Below, one piece after another: positions 47,663 through 59,623 of a stretch of DNA of 64,000 bases. Where the stretch lies: contig NC_059387.1 in assembly GCF_019703515.2 (NCBI RefSeq), positions 36,599,377 to 36,663,376 of the forward strand, read 5' to 3'. Made by a program: the position numbers and the translations under genes. Numbering within the stretch: the first letter of the stretch is position 1; each line of letters begins with the position of its first letter. Below the pieces are notes generated by a model, which saw nothing but the letters and a program-made list of their open reading frames with translations, made no database searches and was not told where the DNA came from. Origin of the DNA: Myxocyprinus asiaticus (Eukaryota > Chordata > Actinopteri > Cypriniformes > Catostomidae).

Positions 47663-49590
47663 GTGAGTCGTTCAAAATAATAAATAAATTAACCGTAATT
47701 TACTTGTTTATTCTCTAAAATCTCTATGTTTGTAATTACTTAAATTCCTTACTTTTTGGAAAATTACTGTGTACATTTGAAGTCAAATTTACAGTGGGTT
47801 AGTGGGGAGTTTGCATTTCACAGAAAGGTTTGTTTTTAAAATAATATCTGAATTTCCTTGTTCATTGTCACTGTACCAGTGGTGTATAGATGTCTGAAAA
47901 ATCTCTTATCCTTGTGCTGGAGTACATTTAGTAATTTTTGCTTTAAGTGTTTCTGTTGGTTTCACTACAGAACATTTGTGAAAAAGTATGTACAGATACA
48001 TATCTTTCGGTACTTTGGATTAAATACCACAAACAATGGTAGAAATGTAAACTTAAAAATTGAGTTTACAGCATTATGAAAACATGGTTCAATTAGGTAC
48101 TTGTATCTTGTTTACTAAATATTTGTGTATTAAGTGAATGATTTCTGTGTATTTAATGATGTATTACTAGGGTGCTTTAACAAAGTGTTGATGAATATAG
48201 CCGTCATTGAGTTGTAAAATATAGCTTCTATAATTACCAGCAGTTAATGTTTTTTTTTTTTTTTTTTTTTGAATGGCACATGAAAACATGGTACAAAATA
48301 AAACCACCTTTTTTGTGGAAGGTGACAGTATGGCTGGTTTTGAGGCCAATTTAATACCAAACTTTGAAGTGCATTTGACTTTTTTTTTTCTAAAGCTCCT
48401 CGAAAGAGGCTGATGACCTCTTCTGAGCTTCCCTAACAATTAAAGCTTGTTTTGAGGGACAACTCTTTCTCTGTGCAGTGTCTTGTGTTGATTATAGCCT
48501 CCACTCTTGGATAATTGATCCAACGGAGTTAACTGAGATGTACAAACACTAAGTGTTTGGACCCTTTTCCAAACTGCAATTTGAGTACTCTCTCCTGCTG
48601 TACAATGTTATCTATCTTTGTCACCACGGTCCATCAGATCTGCACCCTGACCAATGATCCTTATCCAGATTGGTAACAAGCATCTTTCTCTGAAAAGGTT
48701 TCTCCAGTTGATGCCAATTGTTGGGTGATTGTGTTTCCATTTGGGCACTTTTCCCCCCCCTTCAGCGGTGTACAAATGGTGCTTCCTGTGAAGTGGTTGA
48801 CTGGGGTTCTTTTTTTTTTTTTTTTTTTTTGGTTTTTCAACAATTATTCTAAGGTGATGGTTTTGAGATTAAATGTTTTCAGAGAATGTATTGCACGGAA
48901 TGAAGAGTTCAATAGTTTTGCAGTAAAATGTGAGTTGGTTAAGGGTTTAAGTACTTTTCAAAGGCACTGTGTATGTAGGCTGTATATTGTATGTTTACAG
49001 TAAGTTAACACTGGGGGTACAAGTGCAAATTTCAACTTGCAAATATTTATTGAACATGCTGAGTTTTGCAACATTTCTCCATATACAGCCCACTGGCGCC
49101 ATCTTGTGTTTTACAAGTATTACTGTAAACAATCTCAAAGTCATTATTTGTATGACCACACTTTTCATTGTCAGTTTGCCAGAGTTAAATTGTTCCCCAA
49201 ATATATAATGTAAACCAATAAACTTTGAGTGGGAATCTTTACCAGTTAAAATTTTATATACAAAAGTCCTCACTGTCATTTGTGACTTTTGGGTAAAATT
49301 TATTTGAACTCTTTCTGGAAGTGTTTTTGGTCAATATTACTGGCAATTTAAAAGTACCTAACTAAATGTTGGCTTTTCTTTCCAAAGTGCCAAGTAATGC
49401 TCCTTTGCTATTAAACTGCTCTCTTCAACAGAAAACAATTGTTTCTGCTTTTCATATTGCATCAGTTCTCACTGCGTTTTACACCCTATTCAGTGAGTAT
49501 TGAGCTCGGTTTTGAAGTTTAGACTATTTACATTAAACTGAATTTAAAATGACTTCTATCCAATTTATCCCATTTAACTTCATATTAAAG
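47663..49590. other. AT-rich sequence downstream of the promoter-like region
   Basis: No coding exon recognised. Poly(T) runs lie at 48250-48270 and 48810-48830. Around 48940-48975, TTTAAGTACTTTTCAAAGGC followed by ACTGTG resembles a Tc1-type terminal repeat, but no transposase was found beside it. Confidence 0.4.
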
Positions 49591-50010
49591 CTCTTGTTTC
49601 AATTCATTATTTTGCAGCAAGTGGTTAATTTCTAATTAAATGATTTTGCAGCAACCTTGTGACTTAATGATTTTCACTGCAATCTTGTGTGCATTTATGA
49701 TTTTGCAGCAAGGTCTTAAGTCATGATTTTATTTAGCAACGTTTTGATTTAACTTCTCTGCAAGCTATTGGGTTTAATATTTACAGCAAGCCTTCGTTTC
49801 GATTCATGATTTCAGTGCAAGCTCTGGTTCTAATGTGTCATGATTTTGCACTGTTCTAATTCTCCATGACTTTTTAGCGTGTGTGGCAATTTTGCAGAGA
49901 CTTATTCTTTTTTGCAATATTTTAATCTGATTTTACAGCAAGCCTTTGTTCTAAATCATGATTCTACTACAAGCTCTTTGATTTTCATGATTTTACTGCA
50001 AGCTTGTAAC
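49590..50010 (+). repeat. Degenerate tandem repeat, unit about 35-50 bp
   Basis: Roughly ten diverged copies of a unit with TCATGATTTTGCAGCAAGC at its core, plus CTTTGTTCTAAT-like linkers. The same core recurs at 54600-54725, beyond the Tc1 and Gypsy insertions. Confidence 0.75.
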
Positions 50011-50137
50011 ACCCCTGAAGCTACATGTATAAATGAGGGGAACCCACCAATCAGAGAACTCAGTTTGTGTTTTTACAAATTGAGAAAATATTGACCAGGC
50101 CAGGAACACATCAACCATTTCAAATAGAAGAGAAATA

Positions 50138-51700
50138 CAGGTGCATCTCAATAAATTAGAATGTTGTGGAAAAGTTCATTGATTTCAGTGGTTCAACTCA
50201 AATTGTGAAACTCGTGTATTAAATAAATTCAATGCACACAGACTGAAGTAGTTTAAGTCTTGGTTCTTTTAATGGTGGTGACTTTGGCTCACATTTAACA
50301 AACCCACCAATTCACTATCTCAAAAAATTAGAATACATCATAAGACCAATAAAAAAAACATTTTTAGTGAATTGTTGGCCTTCTGGAAAGTATGTTCATT
50401 TACTGTATATGTACTCAATACTTGGTAGGGGCTCCTTTTGCTTTAATTACCGCCTCAATTTGGCGTGGCATGGAGGTGATCAGTTTGTGGCACTGCTGAG
50501 GTGGTATGGAAGCCCAGGTTTCTTTGACAGTGGCCTTCAGCTCATCTGCATTTTTTGGTCTCTTGTTTCTCATTTTCCTCTTGACAATACCCCATAGATT
50601 CTCTATGGGGTTCAGGTCTGGTGAGTTTGCTGGCCAGTCAAGAACACCAACACCATGGTCATTTAACCAACTTTTGGTGCTTTTGGCAGTGTGGGCAGGT
50701 GCCAAATCCTGCTGGAAAATGAAATCAGCATCTTTAAAAAGCTGGTCAGCAGAAGGAAGCATGAAGTGCTCCCAAAATTTCTTGGTAAATGGGTGCAGTG
50801 ACTTTGGTTTTCAAAAAACACAATGGACCAACACCAGCAGATGACATTGCACCCCAAATCATCACAGACTGTGGAAACTTAACACTGGACTTCAAGCAAC
50901 TTGGGCTATGTGCTTCTCCACCCTTCCTCCAGACTCTAGGACCTTGGTTTCCAAATGAAATACAGAACTTGCGCTCATCTGAAGAGGACTTTGGACCACT
51001 GGGCAACAGTCCAGTTCTTCTCCTTAGCCCAGGTAAGACGCCTCTGACGTTGTCTATGGTTCAGGAGTGGCTTAACAAGAAGAATACGACAACTGTAGCC
51101 AAATTCCTTGACACGTCTGTGTGTGGTGGCTCTTGATGCCTTGACCTCAGCCTCAGTCCATTCCTTGTGAAGTTCACCCAAATTCTTGAATCGATTTTGC
51201 TTGACAATCCTCATAAGGCTGCGGTTCTCTCGGTTGGTTGTGCATCTTTTTCTTCCACACTTTTTCCTTCCACTCAACTTTCTGTTAACATGCTTGGATA
51301 CAGCACTCTGTGAACAGCCAGCTTCTTTGGCAATGAATGTTTGTGGCTTACCCTCCTTGTGAAGGGTGTCGGTGATTGTCTTCTGGACAACTGTCAGATC
51401 GGCAGATTGTGTAGCCTAGTGAACCAAACTGAGAGACCATTTTGAAGGCTCGGAAAAATTTGCAGGTGTTTTGAGTTGATTAGCTGATTGGCATGTCACC
51501 ATATTCTAATTTTGTGAGAGTGAATTGGTGGGTTTTTGTTAAATGTGAGCCAAAATCATCACAATTAAAGGAACCAAAGACTTAAACTACTTCAGTCTGT
51601 GTGCATTGAATTTATTTAATACACGAGTTTCACAATTTGAGTTGAATTCCTGAAATAAATGAACTTTTCCATGACATTCTAATTTATTGAGATGCACCTG
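50138..51700 (-). mobile_element. Tc1-type transposon, copy 2 of the first family
   Basis: Begins CAGGTGCATCTC after TA (50136-50137) and ends in its complement before TA (51701-51702). Length 1563 bp, with inverted repeats of about 200 bp. It is the reverse-oriented sister of 2645-4161 and keeps two segments deleted there. Confidence 0.93.
50415..51440 (-). pseudogene. Tc1-family transposase, frameshifted
   Basis: Starts MVSQFGSLGYTI at 51440 and shifts frame early. The DNA-binding region and linker (RKKCGRKRCTTNRENRSLM, ASRATTHRRVKEFGYSC) continue to about 50975. The catalytic part then lies in other frames: SSDERKFCISFG (first Asp region), VMIWGAMSSAGVGPL and, from 50762, FQQDLAPAHT and PDLNPIENLW ending GAPTKY. 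At least three frameshifts, but no large deletion. Confidence 0.9.
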
Positions 51701-51702
51701 TA

Positions 51703-52225
51703 TATCAGTTTGAATATTCCTTCTCATTAGTTGGTCTATTCCAGTCCAAGCATTCAAAAGTCTTCAGGTGTGAAGTCAATTTCTTAAACTGTAGAATTCC
51801 AGGAAAAGTTGGGAGAAGTGTTTGAAGTAATGAAGTTCAGTTGTGGAAAAAGGGTTTAGTCCGAACGAATGTTGATCCAAAGCATGAAACGAGCACCCCA
51901 GTTTGGTGATCTCATTAGATGAGTAATGTTAAGTTCAAAGAGTGATCCAGTGGAGAGGTCTTAAACATCAACTAAGGGAAAAAAAAATCCCTGTTGAGAT
52001 GTAGAACAAGAGTACCTCAACATGGGGTTTTGTGCAGGGAAAGCCATAGATATGAGCAAGCACTCGCAGCCACCGTTAACGCTCTCCTGACTAGTCTTCC
52101 TGCCTTAACAGAACTCCTTCCTGCCAGAGTAAGTCCCTAGCATCCACTCAAGGCTGGGAATACAATTTGAAATTAAGGAAATAAATGAAACCGTTTGCTA
52201 GAACAGTACCCCCCCCCCCCCCCCT
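51703..52225. other. Unassigned sequence between Tc1 copy 2 and Gypsy relic
   Basis: No ORF or repeat end recognised. A poly(C) run of about 16 lies at 52209-52224. Confidence 0.5.
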
Positions 52226-52229
52226 TCAG

Positions 52230-54545
52230 AAGGCTTGACACTAGTCATAGAGCCTTCTCAAACTTTCTTGATTTTAGCAGGTCTTTGCCACTTGGGAGCC
52301 AGTTTGGCCATGAATTCATCCCCAGCACGAGACAACGGGCGAGTACAAACCTAGACAAGTTCTCTTTGAAAGGTTTCTTGCCTGCTCTGGGCTTTTGTGA
52401 CATTTTGCAGAAGGGATTGCTGGTGTTCAATGACGTAAGCGGAGTTTTTAGGATCGGGAGAATGATACTGTAATCATTCTGGGGTACCTTCAACTTGTGT
52501 CCCAGGGCTATTTCAGCTGTGGCATGTTCAGTACTCTCCTGCCAAGAACTGATTGCAAACCTGAATTCATGGATCCATCTGTCCAAATTCCGATGGTTGT
52601 CCTTTGACATGAGGCAATCATGACCTGGAGTTCTGTTCACCCTCTCCGTCAGGTTGGTCTGCAGGTGATATGTGGTTGTGAGCTTCTGAATGACACCCCA
52701 CTGCTTGCGGGTAGTATTCAGAAGCTGCGAGGTAAATTGTGGTCCTCAATCTGACACCGGGTAAGTCGGTGTCCCCAATGGGTAAAGATTTCTGTAAGGA
52801 TGTTTGCTGTCAAAGGGGTTTTTGCTGAACATAAATGGAACACTTCAACCCACTTGCTACAGCAGTCCATTATGACGAGTAGATATTCAATTTTGAGCTC
52901 TTGGGAATGGTTCCATAAGATCAATGCCAAGCATGTTGAGGTTCTTCCACTGGTGTGGACTGAAGGTAGCCAGGGAGTTTGGGTATGTGAGGTTTGTTAT
53001 TGGGCAAGTCTGGCACCGTTTGCAGTGTCACGGCCAGCTTATGAGCCACAACAATAAGGGAGACTACACGTTGGATATCTTGCTCAAAGAATAATTTATT
53101 AAAAAGTAATAGTCAGGTCTAGTTATTTGGACTCAAACTTCAAGGTCACTAATCTGCAAAAAAATACAAATGCAAAAGAAAAACGATACAGCACAAAAGG
53201 GGCCGTAACGGCAGTGATCCCAAACATCCTGACAAATGCCGGCTATTGGCCATAAATAACGTCTTCATATGCCAAATGTCCACTCAATGGGTTATTGGGA
53301 GCAAATTTGAGATTGTTGCCAGAGATTAATTGGGATGACTACTTGCAAAATGCAAACTTTTTGACTGTTGGATGCATCTGCATAAGTAGTTTTGTACAAC
53401 ATGGTGGATGTTATTGGGGTAAGTTTTGCATCGTCCCACAAAGATTGCGATGATTGGTCCCTTTTATCTGACTTCTAATCCCCAGTTGATTGGCATAGTC
53501 GCTGAATCTTTGTCCATGCAATGTCACACTGACCTTTTTGATACCTCACCGTGAAATCAAATCCCTGGAGTTAAATGGCCCATCTTGCAAGTCATGAAGT
53601 TGGGTGAGGATGGTTGAATACCCAGGAAAGAGCAGCTTGATTGGTAAGAATTTAGAAATATCTTCTATTGTCGCCACTTCAACCGCCCACGTCAAGGCAT
53701 TCCGTCTCAGATGCCGTATGGCTTTGCTCATTGAAGCAGTTGGGATACATGGGCAATGACATGTTCTCCATTTTTCTGGCTCTTGTATTAGCACAGCCCA
53801 TAGTCCAACATCACTTGCATCAGTTTGCACCTCGAATGGTTCGAGACTGGAGGCATGAGAACTGAGGCCCTTTGCAAAGCATTCTTCAAGTCTTAAGGCA
53901 TGTTGGCATTCCTCAGTCCAATTCCATGGCACATCCTTTCTCAAGTGTGTGGAGCAGCACATTGAAGTGATGAAACCATCCAGCGAGACCTAGAAACCAT
54001 TGAAGTTTTTTGGTGTGGGTTCTTAAAAGCTTCCACTTTTTGGATTCCTCTGTTTTGAACCCCTCAGAAATGACAAGTCTTAAAGATGATCTTTTGATTT
54101 ACATTTCTTGAAGTTGAGTTAAGCCGGCAGATTCCTTTTTTACAGAACACTTTCTTGGTCTTTGAAGTTGCTGGATAAAGTACACCATGATGTCATCAAT
54201 ATACACGAAGCAGCATTTACCAATCAAATCCTCTGCAAGACTCTGTTCATCAGCCTGGAATGTTGCTCCAGCATTCTTTAGCCCAAACAGAAGACAAACA
54301 AACTCCCAATTGGTTCTGTTTGGTAACAAGTGGTTTTCTGTTTTCTGAAGTGTCTATCACTTGCCAGTATCTGCTCCGATCTAGAGTGCTGAATACTGTT
54401 GCTCTGTATAATGATTCCAAGATGTCTTGAGTTTGTGGCATGGTAAGTCTGTCCAATGGTGTTTTTGGCATCAAGTGCTCCTGCTCTGTAGTCTACGCAG
54501 TAACCGATACCTCCATCCTTCTTGAGCATTAAGACTACCAACGTC
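52230..54545 (-). mobile_element. Gypsy (Ty3) LTR retrotransposon, pol relic
   Basis: A minus-strand pol fragment with many shifts. Reverse transcriptase: MLKKDGGIGYCVDYRA (54540), then CLLFGLKNAGATFQ and CCFVYIDDIMVYF with the YIDD catalytic pair (54329-54170). RNase H: FEVQTDASDVGLWAVL (53850-53800). Integrase: CQTCPITN zinc-finger residue pattern near 53020, LLVIMDCCSKWVEVFHLCSA (52880) and the C-terminal MNSWPNWLPS region near 52310. No LTRs, gag or protease were found. Confidence 0.85.
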
Positions 54546-54599
54546 CATAGAGCCCAAACAAGGCCAGAAATAAAATGGCATTTTCAACGGAATAAACTA

Positions 54600-54728
54600 A
54601 ATGTTTCACTGGAACTGTTACAAGCTTCTGATTTAATTTGCAGAAAGCTGGTGTTAATTCATGATTTTGCATATCATTTTGCAGCATATTGGTGTTTTAA
54701 ATTCATGATTTTGCAGCAAGCACTTTAA
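54600..54728 (+). repeat. Tandem repeat, same unit as 49590-50010
   Basis: About three copies of the unit with TTCATGATTTTGCAGCAAGC at its core. Confidence 0.75.
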
Positions 54729-55985
54729 TTTAAACAAGTAACCAGATACTTGTAATTTAAAAAGGGCTTTGTGTAAAATCTCTATGTAATGGGATGGGTT
54801 AGACATGTTGAAGACCTCCACTCAATTTGATTGCTTCCTGGCTAAATATACTTAGTATTGTGAGAATCCTATTTTCATCAGGAATGTTGATTTGAAATTT
54901 GGGGGCTCAGGATCCCAAACTGTCTTTTGAGAGAGTGACAGTGACTGACTTGGATCCTTGTGTCCATTTTAATTGCAGCAGTTAGTTTATCCTAGTCAGT
55001 GGCCACCCCTTTCCAGGGATATGGCATCAGCTAAATAATTGGGTTGAGTTAATATTAGATTCTTTAAAACTGTATCACTGTTTGTTTATCTTTGATGCGA
55101 GACTACTAAAGGGACTTGGCAGTGAGAGGCTGCTTTTGTGTCAACAGCCCACAGCACCGCCAGTTGTCTCTGAACCACCACCAGACTATGGATCAAGTAA
55201 ATGGCAAGGTGCAGCTGCTGAATGACCAAAAAGTGAGTCATCTTAAGGCCCCACTGTACCAGAGCAGGAACTCTGGGATGGTAGGTCCGTCCTCCATCTA
55301 TTCTATCTCCAACAACTTGTATATTTTATGGTGGTCTTTCCTAATCCAACAGAAGAGGAGCCTATTGAACTTTTTATAGGCCCTGACAAAGTGTACCATA
55401 TCTGGAATGTCAGTTTTCACAACCCCAGAGTGCTAATTTCTTGTAGAAGTGAGTAAATTGAAAACTCAAAACCATCAGAAAAATGGACGCTGGCAAAGCT
55501 ACATGTCCATGATTGACTCGGCTGTTGTAATTTGGGAAAAGAATACAGGAGCAATATCCAACTTTGGATTTGACTTAAGATCCACAAACTGAGTGGAACA
55601 TGTGAAGGGTAAGTCTGTTAAGGTTTTCAAAGACTATTGACATTGCATGAGACTTGTAATATAGTGGACTGCCAAACAATGCTTCACATGCACATAGTAC
55701 ATTTTGTGAGGGGTCTTTCTGCAGACATTCAGATCCTAATGCAATGTCCTGGCCTGCAGGACAAACCATTATGGAGTTTAAAGACTGGAATGAGCTGTAG
55801 AGAAGTTGATCAAGATGGAGGCCTTGTCTACAAAAAAAGCTTTATTTACTGCAATGTGCCAACCAGATAGTGTGGACACCAGCGTGGTAAATTTGACTTT
55901 TTATTTGAGAAGTGCTTAATTTATTTGTTGTAATGCAAAATTGTGCTTAAGGAATTCCTTAAACATTAACTGGAGTAGCTTAATT
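54729..55985. other. Unassigned region with exon-like pieces
   Basis: Two stretches read open between splice-like signals. 55148-55232 follows TTTTGTGTCAACAG and ends at AAAAAGTGAGTC, and one frame reads MDQVNGKVQLLNDQK. 55717-55870 follows GGTCTTTCTGCAG, and one frame reads GLQDKPLWSLKTG and runs to a stop. Neither is recognised, and both could be chance or decayed repeat. Confidence 0.25.
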
Positions 55986-55989
55986 TGTT

Positions 55990-57246
55990 CCATCAGTGGA
56001 ACCATTGTCAGTGTCATTGATTAGAGATTAGGCTATGTGTGGCCACCAGCTGCATTAAGTGCTGCAGTACGTCTCCTCATGGACTGCACCAGATTTTCCA
56101 GTTCTTGCTGAGAGATGTTGCCCCACTCTCCCACCAAGGCGTTTGCAAATTCCCGAACATTTGTCCCTCGCCCTCCGATCCAACAGGTCCCAGACGTGCT
56201 CAATGGGATAGAGATCCGGGCTCTTCGCTGGCCATGGCAGAACACTGACTTGCCTGTCTTGCATGAAATCATGCACAGAATGAGCAGTATGGCTGGTGGC
56301 ATCCTCATGCTGGAGGGTCATGTCAGGATGAGCCTACCACTTCAGGGAAGACATCCTCCTCCCTCTAACGCACAGCGTTGGGATTGCCTGCAATGATAAG
56401 CTCAGTCTGATGCTGATACACCACCCCAGACCATGATGGACCCCCCCCACCTCCAAATCGATCCCACTCCAGAGTACATTCCTTCGATGATAAAACATGA
56501 GTCTGACAATCACCCCTGGTGAGACAAAACCATGACTCATCGGTGAAGAGCACTTTTAGCCAGTCCTGTCTGGTCCAGTGAAGGTGGGTTTGTGCCCATA
56601 GGTGACGTTATTGCCAGTGATGTCTGGCAAGGACCTGCCTTACAACAGGCCTACAAGCCCTCCAGTCCAGCGCACTCAGCCTATTGCGGACAGTCTGAGC
56701 ACTGATGGAGGGATTGCGCAGTCCTGGTGTAACTTGGGTAGTTTTTGTTACAGTCCTGTACCTGTCCCATATGTGTGATTCGGATGTTCCGATCCTGTGC
56801 AGGTGCGTTTACACGTGGTCGGTCACTGCGAGGACTATCAGCTGTCCTTCCTGTCTCCATGTAGCACTGTCTTGGGCATCTCGGTATGGACATTGCAATT
56901 TATTGCCCTGGCCACATCTGCAGTCCTGCATGCCTCCATCCAGCATGCCTAAGGCATGCTCATGCAGATGAGCAGGGACCATGGGCATCTTTTGGTGTTT
57001 TTCAGAGTCCGTAGAAAGGTCTCTTTAGTGTCCTAAGTTTTTATAACTGACCTTTAATTGCCTATGTAAGCTGTTAGTGTCTTAATGACCGTTCCACAGG
57101 TGCATGTTCATTAATTATGGTTCATTGAACAAGCATGGGGAAAACCATTGTTTAAACCCTTTTACAATAAAGATTTGTAAAGTTATTTGGATTTTTAGTC
57201 AATTCTTTTAAAGTGTCCTGAAAAAGGGACTTTTTTTGCTGTTTAT
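55990..57246 (-). mobile_element. Tc1-type transposon of a fourth family
   Basis: The right end carries the 5' untranslated and terminal sequence of a known fish Tc1 type (AAAGTTATTTGGATTTTTAG, TCCTGAAAAAGGGAC, then a T-rich run and GCTGTTTA). The transposase relic lies on the minus strand. The left inverted repeat is not recognisable, so the left boundary is approximate. Confidence 0.78.
56033..56992 (-). pseudogene. Tc1-family transposase, heavily broken
   Basis: Starts near 56992 (MPMVPAHLHEHALGMLDGG, the N-terminal helix-turn-helix in mutated form). The DNA-binding linker follows (RPRVNAPAQDRNIRITH, 56810), then the first catalytic Asp in LFTDESWFCL (56545), FMQDRQVSVLPWPAKSPDL and the Glu motif PIEHVWDLLDRR (56180). 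Several frameshifts and stops. Confidence 0.82.
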
Positions 57247-57249
57247 TTT

Positions 57250-57745
57250 AAATATTTGGTTCAAAACCCTGGAAAATTTGTCTTTGATCAATAGCAGCAG
57301 TCAGGAAAGGAAGCATCTGCTGTCTGAATGCTGAGCCAAGGAAGACAATGGTAAAAGTTAATTGAGATCTGCATTCACATGAGAAAACCAAGGCCTCTTC
57401 TCGGTTTAAAAAAAAAAAGCTATCAATCTCTGCCCATCCCCTGTCCAGTGCTTGCAGAAAGTAGGAGAGCAAAATGAAAGGTGAGTCTGCAATAGCCGCC
57501 CCTCCAATGCCTAGTTTGGCCTGGTTTCACTCCCCCACTTAATCCATCTCCAGAAACCCCCAGATGAGGACTGAGTGGGTCAGCAGAAAATTCCCCTCCT
57601 CCCCCCCTTCCTCTACATTGCCACACATTGCAATTATCTATTCCAACTTTCTCACTTCTGCACACCCCAATTTCATCCTTTCTTAACCATAGCCATAAGC
57701 TGTCTTTTCCTGCTTCCTCTGCAATTTACTTCAGAGACTATTTCA
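57250..57745. other. Unassigned sequence
   Basis: No gene or repeat boundary recognised. It may belong to the LINE relic that follows. Confidence 0.4.
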
Positions 57746-57749
57746 TTGC

Positions 57750-58310
57750 TGATCCAAAGATATCAATGCAGTGCCTGTTGAAAAACATTGGCATTCCAAT
57801 AAACCCTTGACACCCAACCTCCACAGGGTAAGTGGCAGCCCTCCATTTTTCCCTGCACTTGGTGACCAGAAGCGTATTTTAGCTTCCTTTCACAGGCTGC
57901 CTCCCAGTCCCTCTTACCATGGGACAGTAATTTCAACCATTATGACTTTCCTAGCTGACGCCGACCATAACATTATATCTGGCCTCAAGGAGGTAATGCC
58001 AATCTCTGAAGGAAATTTTAGCTGCTGGCCAAGGTTGACCACCATTGACAAATTACTTCCAATTATCTCTGTGCCATGCCTTGTTCTGCAACTCCCTTTT
58101 TAACCAACTCGAGGTACTTCCTCTGAGGAGCATGATGGCCTTTTGTTGGCCTGTATTCTACACGCTTCTAAGATCTGCATTTTCGCACAACCTGATCGTA
58201 CAGTCACCTGTACTTTCCCAGCCATTTCCTGATGTAACTGTTGGCCTTGGTGTCCTTCCTTGCCACTGCAGTAATCTCTCATTTTTAGTGGCCACATCAA
58301 GTGATAAAAT
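57750..58310 (-). pseudogene. Restriction-like endonuclease end of an RLE-type LINE
   Basis: The minus strand reads GITSLRPDIMLWS, then KVIMVEITVPW, a stop, and EAACERKLKYA. The PD...(E/D)-x-T pattern followed by ERK..KY is the C-terminal restriction-like endonuclease of R2/R4/Dong-type LINEs and of similar fish ORFs. A diverged upstream part (58300-58100) and a downstream part (HLPCGGWVSRVYWNA) are in the same orientation. One stop and several shifts are present, and no reverse transcriptase is left. Confidence 0.6.
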
Positions 58311-58599
58311 GTAAATTGGTTACACCAGACCTTGTTTTTGCCTGGGAGGTGACGATTGTCTACAACCCCCGTTCACCCAGCTTTTTTACTGTGTAGCAAG
58401 TTTAAAATCACATGTGACAATTTGTTTATATAGCTGAACATTGTCTTCGTGAAACATCCCTCAAACAAATTAAATTAAATTTTTAATGGCTCTTTTTTTT
58501 TTTTTTCCCAGATCAAGTTGTGTAGTTTAAAAAAAAAAAAAGGAATCCCCTTGTAATTTGCATTTCTAAAGTAAATACTGGCACAAGTCTAAATGCAAA

Positions 58600-59288
58600 T
58601 TAGGCTACCGTTAAGATTGCTTACAGACCTTATGCTTTTGGACTTGGCTAATTGAAAGGAAACATGGCCCAAACAAGAGTTGTCAATTGAAACGATGGAA
58701 AGGATTATAAATCTCCAAGAAGGAAATGCAGCACTAAGTGTGGTAAAACTTTGTTCCCAGTCAGCTGTGTCTAAAATTTGGTGCAGTATAAACAAAGGGA
58801 AGGTTATAAAAGGGAACACATGGGTAGACCAAGGAAGACTAAGCATCAGGATGGGAAAACTCAAAGCAATATGCCTTAAATAGAAAATGCACAAAACAAA
58901 TGAAAAGCAAATGGGTGGAAACAGAAGTCAAAGTTTGTGACGGAACTGTAAAAAATCGACTGAATGAAATGGGATTTACATAAAGCCAAACAAAAACCAG
59001 CACTAACAGCCAAACAGAAGAAAACAAGGCTACAGTGGGCTAAAGAGAAGCAATCGTAGAGTGTGGACGATGCTGATATTCAATGATTAATATTGAATCT
59101 GCATTGGCCAAGACGATGATGCTGGAACTTGTCTTGTGCCGTTCTAATGAAATGTATAAAGATGACTGCCTGAAGAAAACAAATTTCCCCAGTCATTTAT
59201 GATGAGGTTGCATGTCTGGTAAAGGACCAGGGGAGACGGCAGTCAATGTTCAGGTGTACATTGAAATTTTGGACACTTTCCTTATTCC
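58600..59288 (+). pseudogene. Tc1-family transposase relic (fifth family)
   Basis: The plus strand reads MAQT..., then a helix-turn-helix (SIETMERIINLQEGNAAL, SQSAVSKIW), GRPRKT, KNRLNEMGF, ALTAKQKKTRLQWAKEKQS, the Asp region as SVDDADIQ, and later NEMYKDDCLKKTNFPQSF and IEILDTFLI in shifted frames. The 3' catalytic half is absent, because a different repeat begins at about 59291. Confidence 0.78.
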
Positions 59289-59290
59289 AT

Positions 59291-59623
59291 CATTATTGGT
59301 GCCAGATGGGCTGGTTTGAGTATTTTTGTAACTGCTGATATCCTGGGATTTTAACGTACAGCAGTCTCTAGAATTTACTCCGAATGGTGCCAAAAACAAA
59401 CATCTAGTGAGCGGCAGTTCTGCGATCAACAGAGAATGTCAGTTTGAACAATTCTGGCCAAAGGCTATGGTAACTCGGATAATCATTCTGTACAATTGTG
59501 GTGAGAAGAATAGCATCTCAGAACGGCATTCCGATATGCTGGTTGCTGCTGTTTTGGCGGCATGAGGGGGACCTACACAATATTTGGAAGGTGGTTTTAA
59601 TGTTGTGGCTGATCAGTGTATGT
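59291..59623 (+). mobile_element. Non-autonomous repeat ending TTTAATGTTGTGG...GTGTATG
   Basis: A diverged copy of a repeat common in fish: TGGTGCCAGATGGGCTGGTT, AATTTACTCCGAATGGTGCC, GCGGCAGTTCTGC and the terminal block GGTTTTAATGTTGTGGCTGA. It shares only its last 60 or so bases with 61690-61760. Confidence 0.65.

Noticed and set aside
48940..48975. Tc1-like terminal repeat
   Set aside because: One short match with no transposase or partner end nearby, so not called as an element.
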